A DNA stretch of 64,000 nucleotides from Amycolatopsis sp. FBCC-B4732 (GTDB lineage Bacteria; Actinomycetota; Actinomycetes; Mycobacteriales; Pseudonocardiaceae). This document shows positions 36,316 to 64,000 of the stretch, one piece after another. The translations under genes were made by a program, and so were the position numbers. The notes beneath the pieces are model-generated. The model did not search any database. It had not been told where the DNA came from and was given only the letters and a program-made list of their open reading frames with translations. The stretch covers positions 3,620,001 through 3,684,000 of the forward strand of contig NZ_CP095376.1 in the NCBI RefSeq assembly GCF_023008405.1, written 5' to 3'. Position 1 is the stretch's first letter, and every line of letters starts with the position of its first letter.

Positions 36316-37509
36316 TCATCGGTGGGGGCCTTCCGGGATCAGGGCGGCACGCAGGCGGTCGAGCGCGCCCGCGGCGGCCGCGCGGGCACCACGGGGGCGG
36401 TCGGAAACAGCGAGGACGTGCCCCACGCGGTCGCGGTAGTCGCGCGCCGGGCGGACCACGGTGCCGTCCGCGCGGTACAGCCGGGCTTCGGCGACGCCCG
36501 GCACCGCCGACGCCTTCGCCACCGCGTCCCCCGCCTCGAGCACCGAGGTCGAGCTCGCCGTGAGGAACCGCAGTGACGCGCACGCGCGCCGGGACGCCCG
36601 CAGGTCCGGCGGCAGTCCGAGCACCGCGGACACCTGCGCCGCCACCAGGTCGACGCCGGTCGCCGCGCGGACCAGCTCCGGGATCATCCCGCCCGCCGGG
36701 CGCGGGTTGACCTCCATCAGCCGCGGCCCGTCGGGCGTCAGGCGGATCTCGACGTGCGCCGCGCCGAAACCGAGGCCCAGCGCGGCCACCGCCGCCCGGG
36801 ACGTGTCGATCAGCGCCAGCTCGTCCGCCGGGGGCACCGTGGCCGGGACGTCGTGGCCCACCTCGACGAAGAACGGCGCCGGGCCCAGGTGCTTGCGGAC
36901 CACCGCCACCACGACGTCGCCGAACAGCTCCACCGAGTACTCCGGCCCGCTCGCGTACGGCTCCACGAGCACCTGCGCCGGGACCGGCAGCCCGCGTTCG
37001 TTGTGCGTCACCGAAAGCAGCGCCGCCGCCTGGGAAGCGACCGCCTCCGGCGTCTCGCAGCGCAGCACGCCGACGCTGCCCGAGCCCTCGGCGGGCTTGA
37101 GCACCACGGGGAACTCGACCGCCGCCGCGACGGCCGCGTCCACCGACGTCGCCACCGTGCACGGTGCCCCGAGCACCGCCCGCTGGTGCGCCTTGTTGCG
37201 GCACTCCGTCACGGCCAGCGGATCCGGCCCCGGCAGGCCGAGCTTCGCCGCGATCCGCGCCGCGACCGGGATGAAGTATTCCGAACTGCTGGTCACCCCC
37301 GCGGGCTCGCCGATGTCCGCCGCCAGCACCGCGCACGCGTCCGCGGTGTCGCACCGGACGACGCGGACGCCGTCTTCGGCCGCGTACGGGTAGCGCGCGG
37401 GGTCGGCAGCGGCCAGCACCGGCTCGAAGCCCAGCTCCCTGGCCTGCCGCGCGAACAGCCGCCCGGTACCGGTCGTGTTGCTCTCGACGAGCAAAAGCGT
37501 CCGCGTCAC
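36316..37509 (-). CDS. ATP-grasp carboxylate-amine ligase
   Basis: 397 residues. A preATP-grasp Rossmann-like domain (TLLLVESNTTGTGRLFARQARELG) is followed by the ATP-grasp core: FPVVLKPAEGSGSVGV (~135, Lys and glycine-rich loop), VLVEPYASGPEYSVELF (~185) and the metal-binding HVEIRLTPDGPRLMEVNPRPAGGMIPEL (~265-295). This is the BL00235/DdaF-like group that forms amide bonds between a carboxylate and an amino acid through an acyl phosphate. It starts inside the 4-bp overlap with the PLP gene, so it belongs to the precursor block. It might couple an acid (for example the fumarate released by the lyase) or protect/activate an amino acid. The substrate is unknown. Confidence 0.82.
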   Translation of the reverse strand: MTRTLLLVESNTTGTGRLFARQARELGFEPVLAAADPARYPYAAEDGVRVVRCDTADACAVLAADIGEPAGVTSSSEYFIPVAARIAAKLGLPGPDPLAVTECRNKAHQRAVLGAPCTVATSVDAAVAAAVEFPVVLKPAEGSGSVGVLRCETPEAVASQAAALLSVTHNERGLPVPAQVLVEPYASGPEYSVELFGDVVVAVVRKHLGPAPFFVEVGHDVPATVPPADELALIDTSRAAVAALGLGFGAAHVEIRLTPDGPRLMEVNPRPAGGMIPELVRAATGVDLVAAQVSAVLGLPPDLRASRRACASLRFLTASSTSVLEAGDAVAKASAVPGVAEARLYRADGTVVRPARDYRDRVGHVLAVSDRPRGARAAAAGALDRLRAALIPEGPHR

Positions 37510-38549
37510 GACACGTCACCGAGCGGGCGCCGGCCCCAGTTCAGCCACGTCCACGAGCCACCGGGCTCGGTCGGCGCGACCACTTCGTACGGCTCGGCCG
37601 CCCCCGGATGCGCCAGCCCCTGCGCGCGCAGCCACTCGTCGGAGTAGACGGTGTCCTGGTAGCGATAGCCCTCGTCCGGCAGGAGCGCGACGACCGTGGC
37701 GTCGGGGTTGCGGCGGGAGAACCAGTCCGCGACCTTGAACGACGCGCCGCTGGTCGGGCCCATGAACAGGCAGTGGCGCGCGTACAGCTCGCGCGTCGCG
37801 GCGAACGCCTCGGCCGCGCCGATCCAGTGCACCTGGTCGTAGCTCGAGTGCTCGACGTTGGGCGGTACCAGGCTGTTGCCGAGCCCGCGCAGCACGCGCG
37901 GGCCGTCCGGCTGGCCGAAGATGGCGCTGCGCTGGGTGTCGACGCCGATCAGCGTCAGCTCCGGGACGAGCATCCGCAGGAACGAACTCGTGCCCGACGT
38001 CGAACCGCCGGAGCCGACCGCGCCGACAAGGCAGTCCGGCACGCCGATCGTCTCGGCGAGCTGCTCGGCCACCAGCGCGTACGACCGCGGGTTGTCGGGA
38101 TTGCTGTACTGACCCGGAACCCAGTGGTTCGGGTACTCCGCGCGCAGTTCCTCGAGCCGGTCCAGCCGCGCGCGCTGGTAGCCGCCGACGGGACTGGGCT
38201 TCGGGCAGATCTCGACGCGCGCGCCGAGGTGCTCGAGCCGGCGCTTGAGCGGGGCGTCGATCGCCGGGTCACCGACGATCGTGAGCGGGTAGCCGCGCAG
38301 CCGGCAGACCATGGCGAGGCCGAGGCCGAAGGTGCCCGACGACGTCTCGAGCACGGTCGTGCCGGGGCCGACTTCGCCGCGCTCCTCCGCGCGGTCGAGC
38401 ATGAACCGGGCGGGCAGCAGCTTCATCAGGCCGAAGGCGGCGACGTGGAAGTTGGGCCGGACGCGGATGATCCGGGGCAGCTCGGTCGCCTCCACAATGG
38501 ACCGGCTGACGGTGTGGCTGACAGGGGCGGCAAGGGTCATCGGACTCAC
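37506..38549 (-). CDS. Cysteine-synthase-like PLP enzyme of diaminobutyrate biosynthesis
   Basis: 347 residues of fold-type II PLP enzymes. LMKLLPARFMLDRAEERG (~43) aligns with the SVKDR lysine block of O-acetylserine sulfhydrylase, with the Lys kept but the following DR changed. VLETSSGTFGLGLA (~68) is the substrate-binding TSGNTG equivalent, and GAVGSGGSTSGTSSF (~180) is the PLP-phosphate loop. Members catalyse beta-replacement on activated Ser/Thr. Here O-phosphothreonine from the upstream kinase gene and aspartate as amine donor fit best, giving the adduct for the lyase. The start is GTG 38549 overlapping the kinase stop, or ATG three codons later. Role assigned by analogy with friulimicin/pacidamycin diaminobutyrate genes. 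Confidence 0.82.
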   Translation of the reverse strand: MSPMTLAAPVSHTVSRSIVEATELPRIIRVRPNFHVAAFGLMKLLPARFMLDRAEERGEVGPGTTVLETSSGTFGLGLAMVCRLRGYPLTIVGDPAIDAPLKRRLEHLGARVEICPKPSPVGGYQRARLDRLEELRAEYPNHWVPGQYSNPDNPRSYALVAEQLAETIGVPDCLVGAVGSGGSTSGTSSFLRMLVPELTLIGVDTQRSAIFGQPDGPRVLRGLGNSLVPPNVEHSSYDQVHWIGAAEAFAATRELYARHCLFMGPTSGASFKVADWFSRRNPDATVVALLPDEGYRYQDTVYSDEWLRAQGLAHPGAAEPYEVVAPTEPGGSWTWLNWGRRPLGDVS

Positions 38550-39571
38550 CTCTCGGTTTCGAACTGCCAGGTCTCGGTCACGTCGAGCCGGGTGGCGGCG
38601 AACTCCAGCCGGGCCGGGGTTTCGGGGTCGGTCGCGTCGAAGAGCAGGCCGGCGACGTCACCGCTGTGGGCGACCTGCACGCCGGCCGCTCCCGAGGCGC
38701 GGGCGACGGCGAGGATCCCGTCCAGGCCGGGGATGGGCAGGTGCCGCTGGTTGAGCAGCGTGCTGGCCGTGGCGACCCGACCGAGCAGGCCCGCGTCGCC
38801 GTCGCGGACGGCCCGGCGCAGCAGGCCGCGAAGCGGGCGGAACGCCTCGATCTCCCACGACGTGTAGCGCGCGGGCGTCAGCTCCAGGGTGTCGACGCCG
38901 CGCCCGCCCGGGCTGGTCCCGAAACCCAGGACGGACAACGGCATCAGCTCGCCGAGGTCCTCGATCGGCTCGCCTTCGCGGTGGGCGAAGACCACCGCCC
39001 GCCCGCCGTACATGAGCGAGTCGGACGCGGTTTCGGCTTCGACGGCCAGCGCGCCCACCTCGGCGGGCGGGAGCCGGCGGCCGGTCGCGGCGAGGACCGC
39101 GCCGATCGCCGACGTGACGTCCGCGGTCGAGGAGCCGAAGCCGCGGCACAGCGGGATGTCGCTGGTGATGTCGAGCAGCCCGCCCGGCACCGGGTGCCCG
39201 AGCCGCGCCAGCGTCAGGTCGGCGGCGCGGCGGGCCTTGCTGCGCCACGCCGGCCGCACGGTGGTGCCGGGGTCTTCGGTCGGCAGGAAGGTGGCTCGGG
39301 TGCTGTAGAGCGGGCACGGCAGGGTGACCAGGCCGCGGCGCAGCCGGCCCCCGGTGGCGAACACCCCTTGCAGGATCTCGCCGTGGTGGGCATCGACGCG
39401 AAAGCTCCCGGCCCGCGGGTCGGTACTGTGCTGATCGTTACTGGTCCGACCACAGTCACGGCCGAATGGCTTTGTATCGACGGTTACGTACCGCGCGAGG
39501 GTCGGCCTGCTTTTGGCCGGACCAGTAACCGGGGCGGGGGCCGGTGCGGCGACCGCGAGGTCTTCGGTCAT
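38546..39571 (-). CDS. PduX-like L-threonine kinase (GHMP family) carrying an in-frame repeat insertion
   Basis: 341 residues from ATG 39571 with AAGGAG 7 bp upstream, the only in-frame start with a good ribosome site. HHGEILQG (62-69) corresponds to the GTCGELVQG motif of PduX threonine kinases, and PLCRGFGSSTADVTSA (~142) is the GHMP ATP-binding motif 2. RLRRGLVTLPCPLYS and VQVAHSGDVAGLLFD fit the same family. The expected reaction is ATP + L-Thr to O-phospho-L-Thr, the activated substrate for the adjacent PLP enzyme. Residues 15-45 are encoded exactly by the palindromic element at 39437-39529 and have no counterpart in PduX. They lie before the first conserved strand, so the enzyme may remain active. 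Confidence 0.8.
   Translation of the reverse strand: MTEDLAVAAPAPAPVTGPAKSRPTLARYVTVDTKPFGRDCGRTSNDQHSTDPRAGSFRVDAHHGEILQGVFATGGRLRRGLVTLPCPLYSTRATFLPTEDPGTTVRPAWRSKARRAADLTLARLGHPVPGGLLDITSDIPLCRGFGSSTADVTSAIGAVLAATGRRLPPAEVGALAVEAETASDSLMYGGRAVVFAHREGEPIEDLGELMPLSVLGFGTSPGGRGVDTLELTPARYTSWEIEAFRPLRGLLRRAVRDGDAGLLGRVATASTLLNQRHLPIPGLDGILAVARASGAAGVQVAHSGDVAGLLFDATDPETPARLEFAATRLDVTETWQFETER
39437..39529. repeat. Copy 2 of the ~90-nt palindromic element, inside the threonine-kinase gene
   Basis: P1 is a perfect 12-bp stem (39437-39448 with 39518-39529, GTTACTGGTCCG/CGGACCAGTAAC). P2 is GGCCGA/TCGGCC (39460-39465, 39502-39507), P3 is CTTTG/CGAGG with two wobble pairs (39470-39474, 39496-39500), and P4 is CGGT/ACCG with loop TACGT (39481-39493). 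It is 93 nt, exactly 31 codons (15-45) of the kinase, read on the opposite strand to the conserved-loop orientation shared with copy 1. Confidence 0.78.
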
Positions 39572-39582
39572 GGCGTTCTCCT

Positions 39583-42500
39583 TCACTCGTCGGCGGTCAC
39601 GGCGAGCCCGGCCAGCACGGCCCGGGCCAGCTCCGCCACGTGCGGCGGTTCGACCATGTCCCAGTGGTGACCCGGCACCGGTGTCACCGTGAGCTCGCCG
39701 CGCGTGCGGGCGCGCCAGCTCTCCGGCCGCACCTCCGGGCGGCCCTTCACCGGGTGGGTGCCGGTGGAGGTGATGAGGTGGATGCCGGTGTCGACGACGG
39801 CCCGGCAGCGGTAGGCCTCGACGGCGTCCTTGCCGGCCAGGTAGACCCGCGCCATCTGTTCGACGACCGCGTTGCCCGCGACCTCGGAGACCATCCCGCG
39901 GTCGCGGGCCTCGGCGAGCATTTCGTCGAGGGTGTCGGCGGCCCCCGGGGCCAGCTTCAGCACGGCCTCGCCGAACCAGGCCAGTGGGTCGCTGGTGTCG
40001 ACCTCCGGCAGCGGGTTGCCGTAGTCGTCGACGCCGAGGACGGTCGCGTCGATGACGCACAGGTGCTCGACCGCCCGGCCCGCCGCCTCCAGCTGGGCGG
40101 CCATTTCGAAGGCGACCGAGCCGCCCTGGGACCAGCCCGCGAGCCGGATCGGGCGGTCCCCCGCCACCGGCAGGAGGTCGGCGACGAACGCGGCGGCCAG
40201 CTCCTCGATGGTGTGGACCGGGTCCTCGCCGGGGGCGAACCCGGGCGCCTGCAGGCCGAACACCGGCAGCGCCGGGTCCAGCTCGGCGACCAGCTGCAGG
40301 TACGGGAAGGGGCTCCCGGCGGTCGGCGGCAGCAGGAACAGCGGGGCGACGCCCGCACGGCCCGGCGAGAGCGGCACGACCAGTCCCCCGGCGCTCTCCC
40401 CGGCGCGGATGAGGTCGGCCAGCGCCCGGACCGTCGGGGCGCGGAACACCTCGGCCAAGCCGACGGTCGCGCCCAGCTCGCCCTTGATCCGGTCGACCAG
40501 CACGACGGCCAGCAGCGAGTGCCCGCCGACGTCGAAGAAACCGTCGGTGACGCCGACGCGGCGGCCCAGCAGGTCCTCCCACAGCTTGGCCAGGGCCATC
40601 TCCAGCTCGTCGCGCGGCAGGACGCCGGACGTCGAAACCGGCGCAGCGTCCGGGGCGGGCAGCGCGACCCGGTCGATCTTGCCGTTGGACGTCAGCGGCA
40701 GCGTGTCCAAAGTGGTCAGTGTCGCCGGGACCATGTACTCCGGCAGCCGCTCGGACAGGTGCGCGCGCAGGGCGTCGGCGTCCACAGTGGACGGGGCGAC
40801 GTACCCGGCGAGCGCGCCGTCGCGGACCACCGCGACCGCTTCGGTGACACCGGGGCCGCCGACCAGCGCGGCTTCGATCTCGCCCAGCTCGATCCGGTAG
40901 CCGCGCACCTTGACCTGGTGGTCGGTGCGGCCGACGAACTCCAGGCGCCCGTCCGGCAGGTACCGGGCGAGGTCGCCGCTGCGGTAGAGGCGGCCGGGGC
41001 CGAACGGGTTGGCCACGTACTTCGCCGCGGTCAGGCCGGGGTTGCCGGCGAACCCGCGGGCGACGCCGGCGCCGCCCGCGTACAGCTCGCCGGTGACGCC
41101 GACCGGGACCGGCCGCAGGTGCTCGTCGAGGAGGTAGACCTCGGTGTTCCAGATCGGGCGCCCGACCGGGATCGGCGTGGTGACGCACTCGGCGGCGGGC
41201 AGCAGGTTGATCACGTTCGCCACGGACGTCTCGGTGTGGCCGTATTCGTTGGCCACCACGACGTCGGGGGCGTTGTCCCGCCAGAACTCCAGGGCTTCCG
41301 CGGTGAGCTGCTCGCCGCCGACGACCAGGTGCGCGGCCGCGGCGGCGGCCGCCGGGGCGAGACAGCGGCGCAGCGGTTCGAGGTGCGCCGGGGTGAGCTT
41401 GACGAAGCTGAACTTCCGGCCGCTCGAGAGGACGTCGGCGAGCCCGGCGACCGGGTGCTCGTCCTCCGGCACCAGCGTCACCGTCGTGCCGCACAGCAGC
41501 GGCAGGAACAGCCCGGTCACGGTCAGGTCGAAGGCGAGCGACGAGTGCACGGGGGCACCGTCGCCCTCGTCGGCGCGGTAGGCCTGGCGGCACCAGTCCA
41601 GGTAGTGCAGCACCCCGCGGTGGCTGATCTGGACGCCCTTGGGGCGCCCGGTCGACCCGGAGGTGTAGATGACGTAGGCCAGGTTCTCCGGGTCGACGAC
41701 CGGGTCGGTCCACGGCACCGGGTCGTCGGCGACCGGCTCGTCGGCCAGGACGACGACGTCCCCGAGGTCCGCGCCGGCGTACCGGCGGGTGGTGACCAGG
41801 ACCCGCGCACCGGCCTGGCGGAGCATGTACTCCTTGCGGTCCTGCGGGTAGGCCGGGTCGAGCGGGATGTAGTGGCCGCCGGTCTTGAGGATGGCCAGCA
41901 GCACCGGCAGCAGCAGCGGGCCGCGTTCGCAGAGCACGCCGACCGGGGTTTCGACGCTGACGCCGTGGGCGCGCAGCCGCTGGGCCAGCCGGGTCGCACG
42001 GGCGTCCAGCTCGGCGTAGGTCAGCTCGGTCCGGCCACAGCGGACGGCGATCGCGTCCGGGGCGGACGCGGCCTGCGCGGCGATCCGGCCGTGCACAGTG
42101 CCGCGCAGGTAGGGCTCGGCGGTGTCGTTCCACCTGCCCAGCAGCAGTTCGCGCTCGTCCGCGCCGAGGATGTCCACTTGGGACAGGCGGGCGCCGGGGC
42201 GGGCGGCGAGCCCGGTGAACAGCCGGACGAAGTGCTCGCCCATCCGGGCCATCCGGACCTCGTCGAACAACGCGGTCGCGTACTCCAGCACCCCTTCCAC
42301 GGACCCGTCGGCCTGGCGGACGAAGGAGATCATCAGGTCGAACTTCGCCGTCGTCGAAGGCAGGTCGACCGACGACACCCGCAGGTCACCCAGGTCCGGC
42401 GAGCCGGACGAAGCGTCGTAGACGGCGAACATGACCTGGACGACCGGGGTGTGCGCGAGGTCGCGCTCCGGCGCCAGTTCCTTGACCAGCCGCTCGAACG

Positions 42501-43562
42501 GCAGGTCTTCGTGCGCCTGGTCGGCCAGCCGCGCCACGCGGACGCGGTCGGCGAGGGCGGCGAAGTCCGGGTCGCCGGAGAGGTCGCCGCGGGCAACGAC
42601 GGTGTTCACGAAGAACCCGACCATGTGCTCCAGCTCGGCCCGCCCGCGCCCGGCGACCGGGGTGCCGACGGCGATGTCCTCACGGCCGGTGTGCCGCCCG
42701 AGCACCACGTACGCGGCGGCGAGCAGCGTCATGAACGGCGTCGCGCCAGTGGTCTTTCCCTGGTTCAGCACCGCTTCGGCGGCGGCCGCGGGGATGGTGA
42801 AGCGGACGGAGGCGCCGTGGTGGTCGCGCTGGGCCGGGCGCGGGCGGTCGGCGGGCAGTTCCAGGGTCTCCAGGCCGGCGAGCCGCTCCTTCCAGTACGC
42901 GAGATCGGCCGCGTGGGCGTCGGTCCGGGACTGCTCCCAGGCCGCGAAGTCCGCATAGGACAGTTCGATCGGCGGCAGCTCGCCGCCGGTGTAGAGCTTG
43001 CGGAGGTCGGCCATCAGGATCGGCAGGGACCAGCCGTCACAGGCGATGTGGTGGACGTTCAAAGCGAGCACGTGCCGCTCGGACGCCTCGCGGACCAGCA
43101 GCGCCCGGAACACCGGGCCGGTGGCGAGGTCGAAGGGACGGCCGACGTACTCGGCGAGCACGGTGTCCAGGTCGCCTTCCACCACCGGCAGGTCGACCGG
43201 GGCCGGAGCCCCGATCACCTGGCGCGGCCGGTTGTTCTCCGCGGTGTACGTCGTGCGCAGGATCTCGTGCCGCGCCACCAGGGCGTCGAGGGACCGCCGG
43301 AGCGCGTCGACGTCGAGGGCGCCCTCGAGCCGCAGGAGCAGCGGCACGGCGTACTCGGCGCTGTCCGGGTCGAGCCGGTCGAGGAACCACAGGCGCTGCT
43401 GCCCGGCCGAGAGCGGCAGCGGGGCGCCGCGATCGGCGCGGCCGAACGCCCGCGCCGGCGTGGCGGCCCGGCCGCGCAGCCGTTTCGCGAGCACCGCGGC
43501 CCGCAGCCGTGCGGCGCGCTCGGCGTCGGCCGGCTCGGCGGCGGGGCGGATGTCGAACGTGG

Positions 43563-43566
<4 letters not shown>
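39583..43566 (-). CDS. NRPS, terminal module C-A-PCP-TE (Asn/Asp-type)
   Basis: 1327 residues. Condensation domain (about 45-480; HHIACDGWS at ~175), adenylation domain (~490-960; [17 protein letters not shown] at ~775), carrier domain (VGGHSLLAV, phosphopantetheine Ser ~1015) and thioesterase (~1070-1320; GWSQGG nucleophile ~1145, GHHWDM His ~1302). The specificity residues I read are D-L-T-K-V-G-E-V-A-K, closest to Asn/Asp codes. It would add the eighth residue and release or cyclise the peptide. Its start overlaps the stop of the large NRPS by 4 bp. No epimerase domain is present. One TCCACWGTGGA copy lies at 40781-40791. Confidence 0.9.
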
Positions 43567-63605
<20,039 letters not shown>

Positions 63606-63621
63606 TGCCGGCGGGGAAAGG

Positions 63622-63828
63622 TCAGCGCATCGCGGCGACGAGGCTCGCCGGGCGCAGGTCGGTCCAGTTCTTCTCGACGTACTCGAGGCAGGCGGCGCGG
63701 GTGTCCTCGCCGTGCACGGTCCGCCAGCCGGCCGGGACGTCCACTGTGGATGGCCAGAGCGAGTGCTGGTTCTCGGCGTTGACCAGGACCAGGAAGGTGC
63801 CGTTCTCGTCTTCGAAGGGGTTGCTCAT
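63622..63828 (-). CDS. mbtH: MbtH-family NRPS adenylation partner
   Basis: 68 residues with the full MbtH signature: [25 protein letters not shown]...[10 protein letters not shown] and [14 protein letters not shown], including the conserved tryptophans. MbtH proteins bind adenylation domains and are needed for their solubility or activity. It lies immediately before the large NRPS gene, and its ATG overlaps the stop of the upstream MFS gene (ATGA). A TCCACWGTGGA copy (63740-63750) encodes its STVD residues. Confidence 0.95.
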   Translation of the reverse strand: MSNPFEDENGTFLVLVNAENQHSLWPSTVDVPAGWRTVHGEDTRAACLEYVEKNWTDLRPASLVAAMR

Positions 63829-64000
63829 GATTTCTTCTCCTCTGTGAGTGCGGCCCGGCCGAGTGCCGGGGTGGCGACGAGCAGGGCGAGCGCGACGAGC
63901 GCGACCGCGGCGTGGGCGAACATGGTGAGCGGGACGCCGAGCGCCTCGACCATGACGCCGATCAGCAGGTTCCCGACCGGCGTGGCGGCCAGGGTGAACA
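63825..64000 (-). CDS. MFS transporter, 3' end only (5' end outside the window)
   Basis: The last 57 residues of a membrane protein: [23 protein letters not shown] followed by a second helix ([21 protein letters not shown]) and a short charged tail ending EEKKS. The TPVGxLLxG pattern is that of the penultimate helices of MFS exporters. It ends with TGA overlapping the mbtH start codon, so it is co-transcribed and probably exports the peptide. The rest of the gene is beyond the right edge. Confidence 0.7.
   Translation of the reverse strand, partial: FTLAATPVGNLLIGVMVEALGVPLTMFAHAAVALVALALLVATPALGRAALTEEKKS

Noticed and set aside
34680..38549. Lyase and PLP enzyme as arginine and cysteine biosynthesis genes
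   Set aside because: No argG or other primary-metabolism genes are near. The PLP enzyme's lysine block deviates from cysteine synthases, and both are locked into the NRPS operon by overlaps and short gaps.
37506..39571. 2,3-diaminopropionate (SbnA/SbnB or viomycin type) pathway
   Set aside because: No SbnB-like dehydrogenase is present, and the kinase is PduX-like (threonine) rather than a serine-activating enzyme, so diaminobutyrate fits better.

Overview
The window is high-GC DNA (roughly 70-75 % GC by eye) with strong third-position GC bias, GTG/TTG starts and many short overlapping operons. Together with the secondary-metabolite content, a DUF574-type methyltransferase, many TetR/LacI regulators and MsiK-type sugar ABC systems that lack their own ATPase, this points to a filamentous actinomycete. 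Pseudonocardiaceae, probably Amycolatopsis, is my best guess; the genus is inference.

Left part (1-33.5 kb): a truncated YcaO gene with an MFS exporter and a GNAT acetyltransferase (1-2769); an MFS/ArsR-type divergent pair (2729-4558); a secreted SH3 protein; an amino-sugar uptake operon (solute-binding lipoprotein, two permeases, GH3 hexosaminidase; 5514-10071) under a DasR-like dre site; a region of frameshifted remnants (10.2-11.9 kb); an Fe-S oxidoreductase; a nitroreductase; a GGDEF protein with a degenerate EAL domain; a secreted hydrolase; a P450; a DUF574 methyltransferase; a xyloglucan/xylo-oligosaccharide-type locus (GH3, LacI regulator, ABC importer, GH31; 21.0-30.4 kb); and two TetR-controlled oxidoreductase units (30.4-33.5 kb).

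Right part (33.5-64 kb): one long minus-strand operon, transcribed from beyond the right edge leftwards. It runs MFS exporter (partial), MbtH protein, a seven-module NRPS of 6680 residues, a one-module NRPS with terminal thioesterase, then a tailoring/precursor block: PduX-like threonine kinase, cysteine-synthase-like PLP enzyme, ATP-grasp ligase, argininosuccinate-lyase-like enzyme and threonine-aldolase-like enzyme. The kinase, PLP enzyme and lyase match the route proposed for 2,3-diaminobutyrate in friulimicin and pacidamycin (Thr to O-phosphothreonine, beta-replacement with aspartate, loss of fumarate). The NRPS pair would make an octapeptide starting with Ser, with Gly third and Asn/Asp last. 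One or more internal positions are likely 2,3-diaminobutyrate. I do not recognise the product.

The most unusual structural signal is a roughly 90-nt palindromic element present twice (25320-25406 and 39437-39529). Its conserved loops and compensatory stem changes look RNA-like. One copy lies exactly in frame inside the threonine-kinase gene (31 codons) and the other forms the C-terminal tail and stop codon of the LacI gene. Two further repeat classes stand out: TCCACWGTGGA, nine exact copies mostly inside genes, and TGAACGACTCGTTCA-type palindromes at intergenic sites.
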